From Nitrososphaerales archaeon TH5895 (GTDB lineage Archaea > Thermoproteota > Nitrososphaeria > Nitrososphaerales > Nitrososphaeraceae), in NCBI GenBank assembly GCA_014523695.1, contig JAATVS010000111.1:1-6619 (forward strand): a stretch of DNA of 6,619 bases. Direction: 5' to 3'. The notes beneath the pieces are model-generated. The model worked only from the letters and a program-made list of their open reading frames with translations. It had not been told where the DNA came from and did not search any database. The position numbers were made by a program, and so were the translations under genes. Positions within the stretch are counted from its first letter, which is position 1; each line of letters opens with the position of its first letter. Positions 1 to 4,837 of the stretch are shown piece by piece.

Positions 1-532
1 AAAATATCACAAATAATCAATTCAGAGAACGAGTGAGTTATTTTCATTAGGAAATAGTAACTGCCAAACCGTCTCTCCTTTTCAATTTAGTAGATTCATT
101 GTGATGAGGAAATCTTCAACTGAGGATCGTAGCTAAAACAAAGTATGAAGTAAGTAGTCAAGATTCAAAGGTCCGCCTTGATACAATGGGGCTGAAACTA
201 GATTACTACATTACTACCTAACTGACAGTGTTTGTAATGGATTTTCGCAATTAAGGAGGAAATAAAAAAGATCTTCTCATCTAAATTTGAAAAGAGTAAT
301 ATGAATATATGAACTAGACCAAGGAGGGAATCGATACCAAAGAAACTCATGCAATTTTCAACAATAGGGCTAGTTCAATGAATTCTAGTAGACCTATCTA
401 AAGAATAGAAAAGCAGGTCATAGTGATTGATTTCTGTTAATTCTTTTCTCAAATAGTCCCTCCGCAAAGATAGCCTGGGGTGGTTGCTTGAAGAAATATT
501 ATTAAGATAGATAATCGATATCTCATCAAGCC
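1..532. other. Intergenic region without a convincing gene
   Basis: I see no open frame of useful length, no tRNA and no long repeat here. Two purine-rich Shine-Dalgarno-like strings (AAGGAGG at 253-259 and 321-327) lie 68 bp apart, but neither has a start codon at a workable distance that opens more than about ten codons. The last 35 bases hold the likely promoter of the downstream NikR gene. The stretch may be a long upstream spacer or contain an unrecognised small RNA. Confidence 0.5.
497..505 (+). promoter_or_regulatory. Candidate TATA box of the NikR gene
   Basis: The AT-only string TATTATTAA is centred about 32 bp before the TTG start at 533. With archaeal spacing of about 25 bp from box to transcription start, the mRNA would begin a few bases before the start codon. 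That fits a very short leader and the absence of a Shine-Dalgarno sequence. Between box and start lie overlapping short palindromes (AGATA/TATCT at 505-509 and 519-523, ATCGAT at 514-519) that could be an operator, though they are weak. Confidence 0.4.
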
Positions 533-1009
533 TTGGCACCTAATAATCCTCGTCACCACGCGGAACGTCACCCCATCACTAATCCTTATCGAAGGAAAAA
601 TGCATCGTTAAGCAGAGTCAGTATATCGTTACCGTCAGACTTACTATCAAGATTTGATGAAAGTATGGTTAAGACAGGGTACACCGATAGATCAAAGGCA
701 TTACAAGCAGCCATGCACTATTTAGTGGATGAATACACATGGAATAGCGAAGACAAGACAGATGGTGCAGGGGCTATTGTAATGTTATACAATAATCACA
801 TATACAATCAAGATAAGAAATCAGTACACATCCAACATAAGTATGCTGATATCATAAGCGCATCAATTCACCTCCATCTTGCAAATGATAACTGTCTTGA
901 GACAATCATGGTCAAGGGGAGTATCAAGAGAATAAGGGAATTAGCAAAGCATATTTCTGAAAATCGTGGAATAAAAAGTTTGAAGGTCAATTTTGTATCG
1001 GTAGTTTAA
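533..1009 (+). CDS. nikR: NikR nickel-responsive transcriptional regulator
   Basis: A 158-residue protein with the NikR layout. Residues 27-70 form a ribbon-helix-helix DNA-binding domain (SRVSISLPSDLLSRFDE, then TGYTDRSKALQAA). Residues 78-158 form the ACT-like nickel-binding and tetramerisation domain. Aligned to E. coli NikR, the four nickel ligands H76, H87, H89 and C95 correspond to H102, H113, H115 and C121 with exactly conserved spacing (QHKYAD, then HLHLANDNC). Known family members bind DNA as nickel-loaded tetramers and usually repress nickel uptake genes; the targets here are not visible. The TTG at 533 is the only standard start that keeps the DNA-binding domain, because the frame is closed by TAA at 512-514. 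This leaves an unusual basic, His-containing arm of about 25 residues (H8, H9, H13) before the first strand. The gene stands alone, with small genes facing it downstream. Confidence 0.92.
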   Translation: MAPNNPRHHAERHPITNPYRRKNASLSRVSISLPSDLLSRFDESMVKTGYTDRSKALQAAMHYLVDEYTWNSEDKTDGAGAIVMLYNNHIYNQDKKSVHIQHKYADIISASIHLHLANDNCLETIMVKGSIKRIRELAKHISENRGIKSLKVNFVSVV

Positions 1010-1201
1010 AAAATAGGTATTTAAAATCACTGGCTCGTAAAAAATTATATCGCGCAAAAAAAACCAATCGTGTCCTAAAAAAGACATCATTTTAACAGTA
1101 TATTTTTGGTCATTACGATATTCCAATAACATCAGTCGACCCATATTACACAAATCTTAAAGGTCAAAAATTTTCAGATAATTGTGATAGGGATTTGGAT
1201 T

Positions 1202-1561
1202 CTATAATTTTAATTGTCTGACACCTTCAATAATTCTCTCATGCTCAGAAGGTATCTCAGTTGTTATGTATACTAAATGTTTGTTGTCATTCAATGGCAT
1301 CGTAATCCGTTTTATTCGTTCGTACTCGGCTACTACGTACTTTCCTTTCCCGATCTTATGGCTCAGTTCAGTACGTACCCTCCAAGCATTTACCGCTAAC
1401 TCGAGAGATTTCTTGCTTTCATCTTGCGTCAGTAAGTTCTTGACACCCTCACGATGATCAGAGTACATTATCTGTCCATCGTTGGTGCATATAGTAACTA
1501 ATCGGATACTGGGATCAAGTTTCATTATTTGACTGTGAATGTGTCCATAATCGGTTATCAC
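1202..1561 (-). CDS. DUF6659-like thaumarchaeal small protein
   Basis: A protein of about 119 residues resembling the DUF6659 family of small proteins common in ammonia-oxidising archaea, whose function is not known. The pattern I recognise is an N-terminal segment with DYGHIHSQIMKLDPSIRLV, then a strand with NDGQIM, REGVKNLL, a central helix with AWRVRTELSHKIGKGKY, VAEYERIKRITMPL, and a last strand with HLVYITTE before a C-terminal helix. There is no signal peptide or membrane segment, so it is probably cytoplasmic. I chose the GTG at 1561 because family members start a few residues before the conserved Tyr. A GTG at 1582 adds seven residues. An AT-rich box at 1597-1604 (AATATAAG on the minus strand) would place transcription start near 1574, which excludes the longer form. 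The assignment is from remembered family features only. Confidence 0.72.
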   Translation of the reverse strand: MITDYGHIHSQIMKLDPSIRLVTICTNDGQIMYSDHREGVKNLLTQDESKKSLELAVNAWRVRTELSHKIGKGKYVVAEYERIKRITMPLNDNKHLVYITTEIPSEHERIIEGVRQLKL

Positions 1562-1709
1562 AGTTGAGAATAAGTATCTCACTCTTAAAAGACTTTCTTA
1601 TATTCTCATGCAAAATGCCATAATTATACTTACCATGCATAGCGATAAGGATTTGATTATGAAGGAGATCAGCTTGCGTATCATAATGCACAATAGTATC
1701 AGTACCCAT
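1515..1709 (-). pseudogene. Possible remnant of a DUF6659-like paralogue
   Basis: A 64-codon ATG-initiated frame that runs into the start of the intact DUF6659-like gene in another frame. Its residues 14-37 (ADLLHNQIL to GILHEN) resemble the N-terminal part of that family and of the neighbour. HNQIL lines up with HSQIM and, eleven residues further on, the Ile of YGI lines up with the Ile of VTI without a gap. The central helix and the C-terminal half of the family are missing. This could be the leftover N-terminus of a tandem paralogue, a real short protein, or chance. Few positions are identical, so confidence is low. Confidence 0.25.
1597..1604 (-). promoter_or_regulatory. Candidate TATA box of the DUF6659-like gene
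   Basis: The minus-strand string AATATAAG is centred about 39 bp before the GTG at 1561 and only about 18 bp before the GTG at 1582. With standard archaeal spacing it supports the shorter protein with a leader of roughly 13 bases. It lies inside the possible upstream remnant ORF, so this gene may be transcribed separately from the small genes upstream. Confidence 0.35.
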
Positions 1710-1795
1710 CCTTAATTTAGTACTCTTGTGAAAGAAGAGAGTAACGCATCACAATAGTGATTGCTATCAACTTTTACCTACTATGCGTTTTGTCT

Positions 1796-1972
1796 TTACC
1801 ATTTATAGTGCCAGCTAGCGAGAGTAAAACTGGCAAGCGCAAACAGAGCTAAGTATATAGGAAAAGGTAGATATCTGAAATATTCTAACATACAGCCTGC
1901 GGTACATGTAACGAGCAACAGCAATAGGATAGTCGTAGCCTCGTAAGATTTTTCCAGTCTATCTGTAGCCAA
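1796..1972 (-). CDS. Small two-helix membrane protein, 58 residues
   Basis: A frame of 58 codons with a TTG start at 1972 and a TAA stop at 1796-1798. The start directly follows an in-frame TGA and is preceded by the purine-rich GAGGTGGTGA, a rare good ribosome-binding signal in this window. The protein has a short charged N-terminus (MATDRLEKSYEA), a first hydrophobic helix at about 13-28 (TTILLLLLVTCTAGCM), a short connector (LEYFRYLPFP), a second hydrophobic helix at about 39-53 (IYLALFALASFTLAS) and a basic, aromatic tail (WHYKW). This is the pattern of a hairpin membrane protein with both ends on the same side. I do not recognise the family. It lies eight bases behind the 32-residue ORF and was probably co-translated with it. 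Confidence 0.55.
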   Translation of the reverse strand: MATDRLEKSYEATTILLLLLVTCTAGCMLEYFRYLPFPIYLALFALASFTLASWHYKW

Positions 1973-1980
1973 TCACCACC

Positions 1981-2079
1981 TCACACACCATGATCCATGG
2001 GTACATTAGGTGCATGCTTCCTCATTTGAATTGCTATTCGGTCCGATTGTTTAGTTGGTAATTCCACCTTAACTTTCAT
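1981..2079 (-). CDS. Very small ORF, 32 residues, upstream of the membrane protein gene
   Basis: An ATG-initiated frame of 32 codons ending in TGA at 1981-1983. The product begins MKVKVELPTKQSDRIAIQM and ends RKHAPNVPMDHGV. It is soluble, basic and has the alternating hydrophobic pattern of a beta strand followed by a helix. Its TGA overlaps the purine-rich ribosome-binding region of the 58-residue membrane protein, eight bases before that start codon, which is the arrangement expected for translational coupling. I do not recognise a family. It could be a complete small protein, a leader peptide controlling the next gene, or a fragment of a longer DNA-binding-type protein. No clear TATA box is visible upstream. 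Confidence 0.38.
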   Translation of the reverse strand: MKVKVELPTKQSDRIAIQMRKHAPNVPMDHGV

Positions 2080-2133
2080 AGCTTTGATTATCTACGTCAT
2101 TGAAGAATAGGACATAGAAAGATAGAAAATTGT

Positions 2134-2149
2134 GAGGCGAGTGTGCCTC
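2134..2149. repeat. Short inverted repeat GAGGC/GCCTC
   Basis: Perfect 5-bp arms (2134-2138 and 2145-2149) around a 6-base loop, GC-rich in an otherwise AT-rich spacer. It lies between the divergent small genes at 2079 and 2254. It may be an operator or RNA hairpin; no T-run follows, so it is not an obvious terminator. Confidence 0.3.
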
Positions 2150-2186
2150 TAAACAAATGTCTAATTCCAGCTAATCGTTTTGAACT

Positions 2187-2202
2187 ATGCCGTGAAGGGC
2201 AT
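2187..2202. repeat. Short inverted repeat ATGCC/GGCAT
   Basis: Perfect 5-bp arms (2187-2191 and 2198-2202) around a 6-base loop. It has the same overall length and geometry as the inverted repeat 53 bp to the left, with a different sequence. It lies just upstream of the TATA-like region of the plus-strand small gene. Confidence 0.3.
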
Positions 2203-2216
2203 CTGTTATCTTGTAT

Positions 2217-2226
2217 CAATATTATA
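2217..2226 (+). promoter_or_regulatory. Candidate TATA box of the small charged protein gene
   Basis: The AT-only string CAATATTATAAT ends about 27 bp before the TTG at 2254. Transcription would start near 2247, very close to that TTG and about 50 bases before the ATG at 2299. A second AT-rich string at 2258-2268 would instead fit a short leader for the ATG. Confidence 0.3.
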
Positions 2227-2298
2227 ATGGTATGATTCCATTCCGGAGGTATCTTGCAAATATCTATTAGTCATGTTTTCTATATTGTTTCTAGAGAA

Positions 2299-2463
2299 AT
2301 GAGTACTGAAAAAAGAAACCCATTCAAACGAGATCAAGCATTAAATGATGCGACTAGTGGTCAGATGGGGAAAGAACCAAAATCTGATGACGTACCGGGG
2401 TCGGTTAGGGATATGGAAAATTCCAGGCAGAAAGCTGCTCGAAAGATTTCCAAGGATGGATGA
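2299..2463 (+). CDS. Small highly charged protein of unknown function
   Basis: A frame of 54 codons from the ATG at 2299. The product is almost entirely hydrophilic, rich in Lys, Arg, Asp, Glu, Ser and Gly, begins MSTEKRNPFKRDQ and ends QKAARKISKDG. It contains no hydrophobic core and no cysteine, so it is likely disordered or structured only with a partner such as nucleic acid. A longer form begins with the TTG at 2254, which has a good GGAGG (2245-2249) four bases before it. That form adds fifteen mostly hydrophobic residues (MQISISHVFYIVSRE), unlike the rest of the protein, so I prefer the ATG but cannot exclude the TTG. I do not recognise the family. It is divergent from the minus-strand small genes and convergent with the radical SAM gene. 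Confidence 0.55.
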   Translation: MSTEKRNPFKRDQALNDATSGQMGKEPKSDDVPGSVRDMENSRQKAARKISKDG

Positions 2464-2524
2464 TGACACACTATAGGTAGTATCTTCAAGATCTGCATTT
2501 CATTGAATATCGATTTACTAACGA

Positions 2525-2531
2525 TTTTTTT
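2525..2531 (+). terminator. T-run terminator candidate
   Basis: Seven consecutive T on the plus strand, about 60 bases after the stop of the small charged protein gene and before the oppositely oriented radical SAM stop. Archaeal RNA polymerase can terminate at such runs without a hairpin. No strong hairpin precedes it. Confidence 0.4.
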
Positions 2532-2573
2532 GAATATGCAATGTGTAATAACTCCAACAGTTCTGGCTTAACG

Positions 2574-3539
2574 TTATACATATTTCATTAATGTATCTTG
2601 GCTTCCATGATTGATCGTATCAGTATATTGATCTGACACAGTAGGCCTATTCCAGAGAAAGGCTGGAAATTTTGGTATCATGCCTTTGCAGCGTACTCTG
2701 TATGTCAAAATATCAAGCATTCTGTTTTCGTATGATTTAGATGGCCCGATATTGACTCCAGGTCGTATAGGCTCTGAAAATTGAAAAATGGTTTTCTGAT
2801 ATTTGGAAGACCCTTCACGGATATCCAGTGCATCGAGTATTGTCTTCATCCTTTCCCAAATATCTGCTCTTAGTCTTAATAAAGCCCCAAAAACGTGCCT
2901 TACCCCATTATTACTGCATCCGGATATTATCTTATCAAGATGAGCCCCAGAGTCAGTGATTAGAGGAAGTATCGGATCAATATTCACTGCACAGCAGACC
3001 CCAGCGTCAACAAATTTTCTTATTGCACCGAAAATGACATCTGCTGGAGGGGTTCCAGGCTCTATGAGGCGTCTTATATTTTCGTCGCAAGTAGTAATCG
3101 ACCATACCAAAAAACAATTGTCGCGGTATCCCGAGTGAAGATCCAAATCCCTCAGTATATTAGTTGATTTTGTGAATACATAGTACGGCGCTTTGTATTT
3201 CTGCAATACTTGAATACATCTACGCGTAAGTCCGTACCTTACTTCTGCCGGCTGATACGGATCCGTTGCAGACGATATCATGACAGGTTCTATTCTCTTA
3301 AATTTAGATGATTTTAGCTGACTTTCCAGAATCTCAGGAGCATTACTTTTTGCGTATATCTTGTCATAAAAATCAGGTGACCATTCATAAGTTGCATAAC
3401 AATATCCGCATCGATGTTGGCATCCTTGATATGGATTTATTGTCAGACCCCTATGCTGTTTCACTACAAATGAATGAATTAATGACTTTGAACTCTTAGT
3501 TTCAAGCTTTGGAGCTAGATTAGAGTGCCAAGTATCCAT
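2574..3539 (-). CDS. Radical SAM protein, SplB-like (COG1533) family
   Basis: A radical SAM enzyme of about 321 residues. The 4Fe-4S/SAM signature is C-x3-C-x2-C within TINPYQGCQHRCGYCYA, the hallmark of the SplB-related COG1533 group. It is followed by SSATDPYQPAE, VFTKS, the VWSITT-x-DENIRRLIEPGTPP block and AVNIDPILPLITD, which occur in that order in family members forming the barrel. Spore photoproduct lyase, which repairs a thymine dimer, is the best-known relative, but this subgroup has no established substrate, so no specific reaction is assigned. The C-terminal 70 residues include FSEPIRPG and YENRMLD. The frame opens at TTG 3656; ATGs occur at 3650, 3551 and 3539. I chose 3539 because it yields MDTWHSNLAPK, lies about 26 bp behind the AT-rich box at 3563-3568, and the extra N-terminal residues resemble no domain. 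It is divergent from the winged-helix gene. Confidence 0.85.
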   Translation of the reverse strand: MDTWHSNLAPKLETKSSKSLIHSFVVKQHRGLTINPYQGCQHRCGYCYATYEWSPDFYDKIYAKSNAPEILESQLKSSKFKRIEPVMISSATDPYQPAEVRYGLTRRCIQVLQKYKAPYYVFTKSTNILRDLDLHSGYRDNCFLVWSITTCDENIRRLIEPGTPPADVIFGAIRKFVDAGVCCAVNIDPILPLITDSGAHLDKIISGCSNNGVRHVFGALLRLRADIWERMKTILDALDIREGSSKYQKTIFQFSEPIRPGVNIGPSKSYENRMLDILTYRVRCKGMIPKFPAFLWNRPTVSDQYTDTINHGSQDTLMKYV

Positions 3540-3562
3540 GCCAATAGTCATGTAACGGAGTG

Positions 3563-3568
3563 ATTTAA
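3563..3568 (-). promoter_or_regulatory. Candidate TATA box of the radical SAM gene
   Basis: The minus-strand string CTTAAATC contains an AT-only core about 26 bp before the ATG at 3539, the distance expected for a leaderless archaeal transcript. It lies inside the longest possible reading frame, so accepting it means rejecting the upstream starts. Confidence 0.3.
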
Positions 3569-3728
3569 GAACTGAAGTACGCTGACGGGGCTGGGGGGAT
3601 TCTATGACCGAGATATAGAACTGCGCACAGTATTTTATTAGAAGACACATCGACAATTTTGAATGTGTCTTAGACCACTTTCACCTAACCCTATTACGAA
3701 GCAAGGCACGGTTTCTGTCAAAGGTAAC

Positions 3729-3789
3729 ATATTTTTATTTTGTAGTTTTAACAAATAATTCTACTGTTAAGCTTGAAGGATAAAAATAT
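3729..3789. repeat. AT-rich 10-bp inverted repeat with nested 6-bp repeat
   Basis: ATATTTTTAT at 3729-3738 is the perfect reverse complement of ATAAAAATAT at 3780-3789. Nested inside is a 6-bp pair, TTAACA (3748-3753) and TGTTAA (3765-3770). The whole array sits in the middle of the spacer between the divergent radical SAM and winged-helix genes. AT-rich inverted repeats arise easily by chance, but the nesting and position make a regulatory role possible. Confidence 0.35.
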
Positions 3790-3793
3790 TAGT

Positions 3794-3801
3794 CGTTAAC
3801 G
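3794..3801. repeat. Perfect 8-bp palindrome CGTTAACG
   Basis: An uninterrupted palindrome about 95 bp before the winged-helix start codon. It shares the GTTA core with the repeats just downstream and could be an outlying binding site. Confidence 0.3.
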
Positions 3802-3822
3802 GTTGGCTAGTAAAATGAATTT

Positions 3823-3861
3823 CTATAACTATGTTATGGTGAATATATGAGTTATAGTTAT
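3823..3861. promoter_or_regulatory. Candidate operator: ATAAC/GTTAT cluster upstream of the winged-helix gene
   Basis: Four copies of one pentamer lie within 37 bp: ATAAC at 3825-3829 and GTTAT at 3833-3837, 3851-3855 and 3857-3861. They make a compact palindrome, ATAACTATGTTAT (3825-3837), and an 8-bp inverted repeat, CTATAACT (3823-3830) with AGTTATAG (3850-3857). The cluster ends 35 bp before the ATG at 3896 and touches a TATA-like string. A dimeric winged-helix protein binding here would fit autoregulation. This is inference from position and symmetry. Confidence 0.42.
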
Positions 3862-3874
3862 TTATCTCGTATTG

Positions 3875-3882
3875 TTTATATA
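3875..3882 (+). promoter_or_regulatory. TATA-like box upstream of the winged-helix gene
   Basis: TTTATATA is the best TATA match in this spacer, but its centre is only about 18 bp before the ATG at 3896, too close for a leaderless transcript from that codon. An alternative AT-rich box, TTATTTAT at 3858-3865, would place transcription start about ten bases before the ATG and overlaps the repeat cluster. Confidence 0.35.
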
Positions 3883-3895
3883 GGCATAAACCTGG

Positions 3896-4417
3896 ATGTC
3901 TCACGGAAATAAGAGAATATTAAGCACCTTTTCTGAGAAAAGTTACATCAATGGAGAATACCCTCAAACGGCGTCGAAAGGTCTTTCAGTAGCGATGGTT
4001 CTTTGTGCTATTTCGGACGACAAGTCCCTCTCTCTTTTTAGATCCATTGCGAACTCTTCAGATTCTACCTCAGTTGGACAGCCACCCATTGATGAAAGTC
4101 GGATTTCAATGTCACGTATCAATCTAACACCCAGCCAATATTACAGCCGTATCAATCGTCTTCGTTCGATGGGCCTCATCAATAGGAGGAAGGCTAGATA
4201 TAGTCTTTCTTCACTGGGAAAAATACTTTATGAAATCCAGAATACAATAGATATTGCGATACAGAATCGATGGAAACTCGTAGCGCTTGATTCTCTTGAA
4301 TCCGCTTTTACCGAAGAAGGAATGCCTTTCGAAGACAGAAACAAATATGTCAATGCCTTACTCGGAGATCGCGTTGAGATCAAGAACACACTTCTACATA
4401 GTTATGTCAAAAAATGA
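3896..4417 (+). CDS. Winged-helix transcriptional regulator, thaumarchaeal type
   Basis: A 173-residue protein with a winged-helix DNA-binding fold. A first helix lies at about 36-54 (LCAISDDKSLSLFRSIAN). The helix-turn-helix is at about 70-96, where ISMSRINLTPSQYYSRINRL and RSMGLINR carry the recognition helix. The wing follows at about 97-107 (RRKARYSLSSLG), then a helix starting GKILYEIQNTID. A C-terminal helical part (WKLVALDSLES, later EIKNTLLHS) probably mediates dimerisation. The SxLxLTPxQYYSRxxRLxxxGLI pattern is one I associate with regulators present in many copies in soil thaumarchaea, whose targets are mostly unknown. No metal-binding cysteines or ligand domain are visible. Residues 55-69 form a Ser/Pro-rich insertion between helices. 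The ATG at 3896 is the first start; the next in-frame ATG is at 3992 and would remove 32 poorly conserved-looking residues. The palindromic cluster upstream suggests autoregulation. Confidence 0.75.
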   Translation: MSHGNKRILSTFSEKSYINGEYPQTASKGLSVAMVLCAISDDKSLSLFRSIANSSDSTSVGQPPIDESRISMSRINLTPSQYYSRINRLRSMGLINRRKARYSLSSLGKILYEIQNTIDIAIQNRWKLVALDSLESAFTEEGMPFEDRNKYVNALLGDRVEIKNTLLHSYVKK

Positions 4418-4423
4418 GCAACT

Positions 4424-4458
4424 GCTATTGCTATTGCTATTGAATATTGCTATTGAAT
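4424..4458 (+). repeat. GCTATT tandem repeat just after the winged-helix stop codon
   Basis: Three perfect head-to-tail copies of GCTATT (4424-4441) are followed by GAATATT and a fourth copy (4449-4454). The longer unit GCTATTGAAT is therefore present twice (4436-4445 and 4449-4458). It starts seven bases after the TGA. It is a short microsatellite, probably from replication slippage, in the 3' untranslated region. Confidence 0.75.
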
Positions 4459-4806
4459 TATAATGTATGAAATTTGATACTTTGTTGTATAATCAATGAT
4501 TGGCTTTAGTAATTGAACGATGTTATAGGCCTGTACTATTTCCTTGGTGATCACATAATTTAAAATATTCTTTTCTGCCAAGATGAGCTTTTGAAAGTAG
4601 ATATCTTACTATGTAAAGTAACGTACATGAATTTTTGAAGGCTATGTAATAATGCACATCGTAAATAACATTGAAATGATCAGAAATTATTGAAAAAATA
4701 ATTTGGGGAAAATAGTAATAGATTACTTCTTTATTATCCATCCAATAAATGCCAAGGCTGCTGATCAAATCTTTATAATGCAATAGTTAAATAGGGAATT
4801 TGGAAA

Positions 4807-4814
4807 GATTTATG
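4807..4814 (+). promoter_or_regulatory. Candidate TATA box of the secreted protein gene
   Basis: AGATTTAT is centred about 27 bp before the ATG at 4838, the spacing of a leaderless transcript. A stronger-looking TTTATAAT at 4772-4779 would give a leader of some 20 to 35 bases and would allow the TTG at 4823 as an alternative start. Confidence 0.35.
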
Positions 4815-4837
4815 CAGCAGAATTGAGATTGCTCAGA

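Larger units (their letters stand above)
4418..4822. other. AT-rich intergenic region
   Basis: Apart from the tandem repeat at its left end, I find no convincing gene. An 86-codon minus-strand frame (4523-4783, TTG start) encodes a Tyr/Ile/Phe-rich product without recognisable domains and looks like chance translation of AT-rich DNA. CTTTATAATG at 4771-4780 and GATTTAT at 4808-4814 are TATA-like and probably belong to the secreted protein gene on the right. Confidence 0.5.

Noticed and set aside
101..123. C/D box RNA-like pair: GTGATGA (101-107) and CTGA (120-123) with 12 bases between
   Set aside because: The spacing matches an archaeal C to D' box interval, but no convincing C' box or closing D box with flanking pairing follows within the usual 50-60 bases.
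253..328. Two Shine-Dalgarno-like AAGGAGG strings
   Set aside because: Neither is followed at a workable distance by a start codon opening a frame of meaningful length.
1010..1110. Terminator for the NikR gene
   Set aside because: Only short T-runs (TTTT near 1090 and TTTTT near 1103) are present, with no hairpin, so no specific terminator can be assigned.
941..1153. 70-codon minus-strand frame overlapping the NikR 3' end
   Set aside because: It overlaps a securely identified gene on the opposite strand by about 70 bp, and its product is a Tyr/Phe/Ile-rich string without recognisable features.
4523..4783. 86-codon minus-strand frame with TTG start
   Set aside because: The product is dominated by Tyr, Ile and Phe as expected from AT-rich noncoding DNA, shows no domain or signal, has no ribosome-binding site, and overlaps the likely promoter region of the secreted protein gene.
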